From: Halobacteriales archaeon QS_8_69_26
GTDB taxonomy: Archaea > Halobacteriota > Halobacteria > Halobacteriales > SW-7-71-33
Length of the DNA: 64,000 bases
NCBI GenBank assembly: GCA_003023195.1
Contig: PXRX01000010.1
Coordinates: 40,116-104,115 of the forward strand
Direction of reading: 5' to 3'
Shown one piece after another: positions 60,305-64,000 of this stretch (positions are counted from its first letter, which is position 1; each line of letters begins with the position of its first letter). A model generated the notes under the pieces. That model did not search any database and was not told the DNA's origin. It worked only from the letters and a program-made list of their open reading frames with translations. The position numbers were made by a program, and so were the translations under genes.

Positions 60305-60407
60305 GTAGCAACTCCCTATCGCCGGTATCACGGGGCTGAAAGGAGTATGATCGATCGTAACTTTCGCCCGTGTGATTTTTGAACTGCAAGCCCATAGTCG
60401 ATCACGT

Positions 60408-60593
60408 ATGGGGTTCGGGAGCTACGACGAGTCCGAACAAGAGAATCAAGAGATCGACGCTGACCTCGACGAGGACGAGGCCGTCTCGACGGGCGAGAAC
60501 GAACACGACGGCGACGTCGAGTACGAGATCGGCGCCTCGAACGACGAACTCATCGACCGACTCAAGGACATCAAGGCCGAAGACGCCTCCTGA
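60408..60593 (+). CDS. Small acidic haloarchaeal protein (DUF5786-like)
   Basis: A 61-residue, extremely acidic protein starting MGFGSYDESEQENQEID and ending with a short helix NDELIDRLKDIKAED. It resembles the small haloarchaeal family I recall as DUF5786; function is unknown. The ATG at 60408 is chosen over 60372. Its TGA overlaps the ATG of the DUF99 gene, so the two are translationally coupled and may work together. Confidence 0.8.
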   Translation: MGFGSYDESEQENQEIDADLDEDEAVSTGENEHDGDVEYEIGASNDELIDRLKDIKAEDAS

Positions 60594-61162
60594 TGAAGCC
60601 CGGCGTCCGGGCGCTCGGCGTCGCCGAGTCGTTCGACCGCGGCGACGACCGCTCCACCCTGGCCGGCGTCGTCACCCGGGCCAGCCGCGTCGTCGACGGG
60701 TTCGCCTTCTCCACCATTACCGTCGGCGGGACCGACGCCACCGAGGGCGTCGTCGAACTCTTCGAGCGACTGGATCGCGAGGACGTCCGCTACGTCGTGG
60801 TCGCCGGCATCGCGCCGGCCTGGTTCAACGTCGTCGACCTCCACGCGGTCCACGCGGCGACCGACCGGCCGACCCTCTCGGTGACCTTCGAGCAGAGCGA
60901 GGGGCTGGAGCGGCCGCTCCGCGAGCACTTCGACGGTGAGACACTCGAGGAACGGCTCTCGACCTACCGCGACCAGCCACCCCGTCACGAGGTGTCCGTC
61001 GACGTGGGGACCGCCTACGTCCGTGCCGTCGGCTGTGACATGGGCGAGGCCCGGGACATCGTCCGCGCGTTCACCCCGGAGGGCGGCCGCCCGGAACCGC
61101 TCCGGGTCGCCCGCCTCGCCGCGAGGGCCGCCGCCGACCTTCGATCCGGACGCCAGGGCTGA
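60593..61162 (+). CDS. DUF99-family protein
   Basis: A 189-residue protein of the DUF99 family, distantly related to endonuclease V. It has the start MKPGVRALGVAESFDRG, a VVAGIAPAWFNVVDLHAVH segment (about 63-81) and a C-terminal ARDIVRAFTPEGGRPEPLRVARLAA. Activity is not established for the family. It is coupled to the small acidic protein gene and followed 63 bp later by a UDG-family gene, a possible DNA-repair context. Confidence 0.87.
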   Translation: MKPGVRALGVAESFDRGDDRSTLAGVVTRASRVVDGFAFSTITVGGTDATEGVVELFERLDREDVRYVVVAGIAPAWFNVVDLHAVHAATDRPTLSVTFEQSEGLERPLREHFDGETLEERLSTYRDQPPRHEVSVDVGTAYVRAVGCDMGEARDIVRAFTPEGGRPEPLRVARLAARAAADLRSGRQG

Positions 61163-61225
61163 TCCCCACTCCGCTCCCCGACTTCGATCCCGTGGAGATT
61201 TACCGCCCGACGACGACTGGCAGGT

Positions 61226-61816
61226 ATGGAGCGAACCGACGGCATCGACGTCGTCGAGTGCGAGCGCTGTCCCGCCCTCGTGGACTGCCGGTCGCGGATC
61301 GTCAACGGTCACGGTCCGGTCGACGCCGACGTGGCCCTCGTCGGCGAGGCGCCCGGCGCCAACGAGGACCGGGAGGGACGCCCCTTCGTCGGCCGGAGCG
61401 GCGACGTACTCGACGAGGCACTCGGTGCAGCGGGGATCCCGCGCGAGACCGTCCGTATCATCAACTGCGTGCGGTGTCGCCCGCCCGACAACCGGGACCC
61501 CCACGAGGAGGAACTGGCGAACTGCCGGCCCTACCTCGACGCCGAGGTGGACGCCGTGGACCCGGAGGCCCTGGTCACCCTCGGGAAGGTCCCCGCCGAA
61601 CACCTCCTGGACCGGTCCGTCGGCGTCACCGACGAGGCCGGCGAAGTCTACGACGCACGGATCGCCGGGGCACCGCGGCGCGTCGTCGTCTCGGTCCACC
61701 CCGCCGCGACCCTGTACGATCCCTCACAGCGCGAGGCGCTCGACCGGGCGCTGGAACGGGCGGCGGACCTCGCCGGCGAGTCCGAGAGCGGACAGTCGAG
61801 GCTCGGCGAGTTCTGA
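61226..61816 (+). CDS. Uracil-DNA glycosylase, family 4-like
   Basis: A 196-residue iron-sulphur UDG. Cluster cysteines are in CERCPALVDCRSR (about 12-24) and NCVRCRPPDNRDPHEEELANCRPYL (about 80-104). Motif 1 is LVGEAPGANEDREGRPFVG (about 38-56) and motif 2 is VSVHPAATLYD (about 150-160). Both catalytic motifs are intact, unlike the relative at 45788. It excises uracil from DNA. It ends a few tens of bases before the IS left end, which may have inserted just downstream. Confidence 0.92.
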   Translation: MERTDGIDVVECERCPALVDCRSRIVNGHGPVDADVALVGEAPGANEDREGRPFVGRSGDVLDEALGAAGIPRETVRIINCVRCRPPDNRDPHEEELANCRPYLDAEVDAVDPEALVTLGKVPAEHLLDRSVGVTDEAGEVYDARIAGAPRRVVVSVHPAATLYDPSQREALDRALERAADLAGESESGQSRLGEF

Positions 61817-61883
61817 TTACGAGGGAACGAGTGGAAGAAAGTCACCAGAACCAGGGCGATTCTGTCATTACCTACTTGGAAAC

Positions 61884-62920
61884 TCGCTCTTCTGTAGACT
61901 GGCGGAACTAGGAGTATTAGTGCCTTTGACCGGGCAGAAACGGACATGCATGAGGACCGTCCTGCCTTCGGCCAAAGGCTAGCGGAACCGGGAGTAATAG
62001 AATTTCGGCCCGAGCCGCTCGACGCCCTCGTCGAGCGGCGTCTCAAGATGGTCTGGGAAGCTCGATCCTGCCCGAATTGCGGCGCAGACAGTCTCCAGGC
62101 TCTGGACGGGTCTGACCGGATCTGGTGTGGCCGCTGTCACTGGAAAACCACCTACACCCGAGGAACGCCCTTCTACGATTCGGAACTCACCCCCGGTGAG
62201 TTCCTCATCGCCTTCGTCCTCTACGCTGATACCTTGCTCAGCATCACCCAGATCGCCGCCCTCCTCTCACCGTGCTACAAGACGTTCCACGACCAAATCA
62301 GAGGGGTCGAAACCGCGTTTTGTCGGGGGTTTCTGACTGTCTGGGAGCGCATCTCCCAGACAGTCGATGGGCCGACGCAAGTCGATGAAACACAGCAGGT
62401 GTGTTCGGGATTCAAACGCCAAGAGCCGCCGCGGGAGAGTCTCGACCGCGGCGGCTCGCCAGAGGGAGGGCGGACACGCTGGACCGGAGAGCAGGGCGAC
62501 GAGGTGACGCTCGTCGCGGCCTGCCGCGACGTGCTACGAGTTGTGTCAGCCCAAGAGGGCAGCGACTACGAAGAGGATCTCGCACCAGTAATTGAGGATG
62601 CAGACGACCTCCCCCAGGAACTGGGAGAGGTCTGGACTGATGGGCTCCCCGCCTACCAAGGCATGGACTACGACCACCAGTACGTCGTTCACGACGACGG
62701 ATACGTCTCAGACCAGGGCGTCCACACGAACCAGGCAGAGTGTCTCTGGTCGCTGGTCCAGCCGTGGCTGGCGAAATTCCGCGGCCTCTCCAAGCAGGGC
62801 CTGGAGCAGGCCGCTCGCACCTACGGGTTCCTCCGCTCACTGAACCTTACGGGGGCACCGATCCACAGCCTCGTTGACTGTATCGCCGTCAATGCGTTCC
62901 GCTAGACTACCGAAGAGCGA
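61884..62920 (+). mobile_element. IS1595/ISH4-like insertion sequence
   Basis: A transposase gene bounded by imperfect inverted repeats: 61884-61908 and, inverted, 62896-62920, agreeing at 22 of 25 positions (left arm TCGCTCTTCTGTAGACTGGC). The right arm overlaps the last codons and stop of the transposase. The real ends may lie farther out, near GGGC at 61854 and CCCC at 62949, but the outer match is weak and no target-site duplication is clear. Confidence 0.75.
61946..62905 (+). CDS. IS1595/ISH4-type transposase
   Basis: A 319-residue transposase. An N-terminal zinc ribbon (CPNCG about 33-37 and CGRCHWK about 52-58) is followed by an RNase H-like core with catalytic-looking positions in TQVDETQQV (about 141), VWTDGLPAY (about 229) and HTNQAECLWS (about 259), i.e. 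a D-D-N/E layout of the IS1595 group. The gene looks intact. A 19-bp word near the IS left end (GCGGAACTAGGAGTATTAG, 61902) recurs with three changes at 61982, straddling the start codon. The ATG at 61946 is the first Met. Confidence 0.85.
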   Translation: MHEDRPAFGQRLAEPGVIEFRPEPLDALVERRLKMVWEARSCPNCGADSLQALDGSDRIWCGRCHWKTTYTRGTPFYDSELTPGEFLIAFVLYADTLLSITQIAALLSPCYKTFHDQIRGVETAFCRGFLTVWERISQTVDGPTQVDETQQVCSGFKRQEPPRESLDRGGSPEGGRTRWTGEQGDEVTLVAACRDVLRVVSAQEGSDYEEDLAPVIEDADDLPQELGEVWTDGLPAYQGMDYDHQYVVHDDGYVSDQGVHTNQAECLWSLVQPWLAKFRGLSKQGLEQAARTYGFLRSLNLTGAPIHSLVDCIAVNAFR

Positions 62921-62959
62921 CCGAGGTAGATCTGAGGGTTATTGACCCCAGATAACACC

Positions 62960-63841
62960 CTATTCCCCTGTGACTTTGGCGATCCTTCCAATGTACAACA
63001 CCGTGTTCGTCGAACGGTCTCTAATGAAGAACAGAAACGGTCGATCAACGATCATCTCGAAGGGATCAAACATGCCGATTCCTTGTCCCTCCACTCCGGT
63101 CGCACCGGCGGCCTCGGTACCGCGTTCGTCGATAGAAACGTACGCGTCGTGTAGTACTGCCCCGATCTGCAAGTTAGGTTTACCATCTGGTTCGTACAGT
63201 CGACCGAAGTCAGCCTGTGGACCGAATGCCGTTCGGATCCCCATATCCGGGAGAACCTTGTCGAGGTCTAGGGTTGACTCCTGACGGAACTTCGGGAGCC
63301 CGAGACGACCGTGTTCGATGTCCAGTGTTTCGAAGATCTCCTGCAATCGTTTGGCGTTCAGGTCGCGCTCGAACGCCTCGAATCTCCCGGCCTCTGGAAG
63401 CACGACTACCATTCCCACCTCATCACCGACGTACGGTAGTTCTACGGCTTGATACTTCTCGCCCGAAGCATATGGGAGGCGTTCGAAGATATGCATTATC
63501 GGGACCTGTGTGGTTGATCCGTCGAGCGCGGTGAACGGTTTTTGCTCGGTCCCCTCCTCCGGGAAGGGATCTGCCCAAGTCGCTTTGAAATAGGCCGCAT
63601 TGGCCAGTACGAACCGCGTTTGCTCGTCAAGGACTCCCGGGTGAAACAGTTCCGTGATCCGGTTGTTGGTATGATTACCAGCCCAAGTGTTAATCGCACG
63701 TCGGGCCGACTCGGGATCGGAGGAGAAGTCGGCCAGCCTAATACCGGCACCGTAGTGAGCCGCCAACCCGTCGAGATATGTACTTTTGAACGGAAAGCCG
63801 TCCTGTCCCCAGAGGGCATTCGTAATTTCCAGTTTGGGAGC
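62960..63841 (-). pseudogene. Serpin, 5'-truncated
   Basis: About 290 residues of a serpin, a protease inhibitor fold, are readable from LEITNALWGQDGF to the end. Present are SARRAINTWAGNHTNNRI, LANAAYFKATWADPF, LPKFRQESTLDLDKVL, the inhibitory hinge DERGTEAAGATG and FLFFIRDRSTNTVLYIGRI. The first 80-100 residues of the fold are missing: the frame is open up to 63916 but has no ATG or GTG and no matching sequence, and it then meets a stop. The IS lies 40 bp from its 3' end. The remnant is probably non-functional. Confidence 0.8.
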
Positions 63842-63903
63842 TACACTCTCAATTGGTCGTTGTGCGTTTTCGCTTCGAGCCTTGATCTTCCGTTTAAGAT
63901 AAC

Positions 63904-64000
63904 TCAGCTTTGCACGTTAGCGTCGGCTGTTGAGTGAACGAAGAGGTGGTCGATCTCGGTCATGAGGTCGTCGACGCCACGGTCATCGTTGTCTCGAACC
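63904..64000 (-). CDS. C-terminal end of an unidentified protein (runs off window)
   Basis: The last 32 residues of a minus-strand gene, reading RDNDDRGVDDLMTEIDHLF... and ending HSTADANVQS at a TGA (63904-63906). They are acidic and use some low-GC codons. They overlap the upstream open part of the truncated serpin frame. Too short to identify. Confidence 0.4.
   Translation of the reverse strand, partial: VRDNDDRGVDDLMTEIDHLFVHSTADANVQS

Noticed and set aside
61846..62957. Target-site duplication for the IS
   Set aside because: The 8-bp flanks outside the possible outer ends (CAGAACCA and AGATAACA) do not match, so exact ends stay open.

Overview
The window looks like chromosome from a halophilic archaeon (class Halobacteria). 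Composition is very GC-rich, the proteins are acidic, secreted proteins carry twin-arginine signals with lipoboxes, and several families are typical of the group: a HalX response regulator, a bacterio-opsin-activator HTH protein, halocyanins, a DUF2298 membrane protein and an archaeal initiator tRNA. Most coding frames have long antisense shadow ORFs, so calls rest on recognisable protein families, acidic composition and start context.

Layout. 1-2.8 kb: two sugar-nucleotide epimerases and a sulfatase-superfamily enzyme, probably part of a surface-glycan cluster. 2.9-14.9 kb: a GCS2-family ligase, a threonine-synthase-like PLP enzyme, a frameshifted secreted-protein gene, aspS, a HalX response regulator, a fused hydroxyacyl-CoA dehydrogenase/enoyl-CoA hydratase divergent from an acyl-CoA dehydrogenase, and a NikR-like repressor divergent from a His-rich metal transporter. 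15.1-23.8 kb: a secreted PQQ-like beta-propeller, then a complete five-gene dipeptide/oligopeptide ABC importer. 24-33.7 kb: initiator tRNA, a glycosyltransferase/GtrA pair divergent from a DUF2298 protein, LysE exporter, HD hydrolase, AlaX, an enolase-superfamily enzyme and a RimK-like ATP-grasp ligase. 33.9-43.1 kb: an aldehyde dehydrogenase with an internal deletion, an Lrp regulator with carA, then a murein-amidase-like secreted protein and a double cupredoxin separating carA from carB. 43.3-61.8 kb: Idi, two uracil-DNA glycosylase family proteins, tRNA-Ser, two MBL hydrolases, halocyanin, serS, a Rieske fusion, an ABC exporter, Tsr3 and DUF99. 61.8-64 kb: an IS1595/ISH4-like element next to a 5'-truncated serpin and the 3' end of an unknown gene. 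This tail looks less GC-rich than the rest and is probably acquired.

The most unusual signal is a repeated architecture at gene 3' ends. At the initiator tRNA, tRNA-Ser, aspS and, less cleanly, the aldehyde dehydrogenase gene, the last 26-36 bp of the gene recur 69-136 bp downstream. Between the two copies sits an imperfect inverted copy of the same segment. In the first three loci the spacer contains related GGGAGTG and CGACCG words. A second recurrent signal is a two-turn dyad built from TTTACNGTAAA, found at four sites. Other oddities are an ALDH lacking its cofactor-binding segment, a NikR-like gene with no stop codon, a type 1 Idi without its active-site Cys, and two decayed genes.
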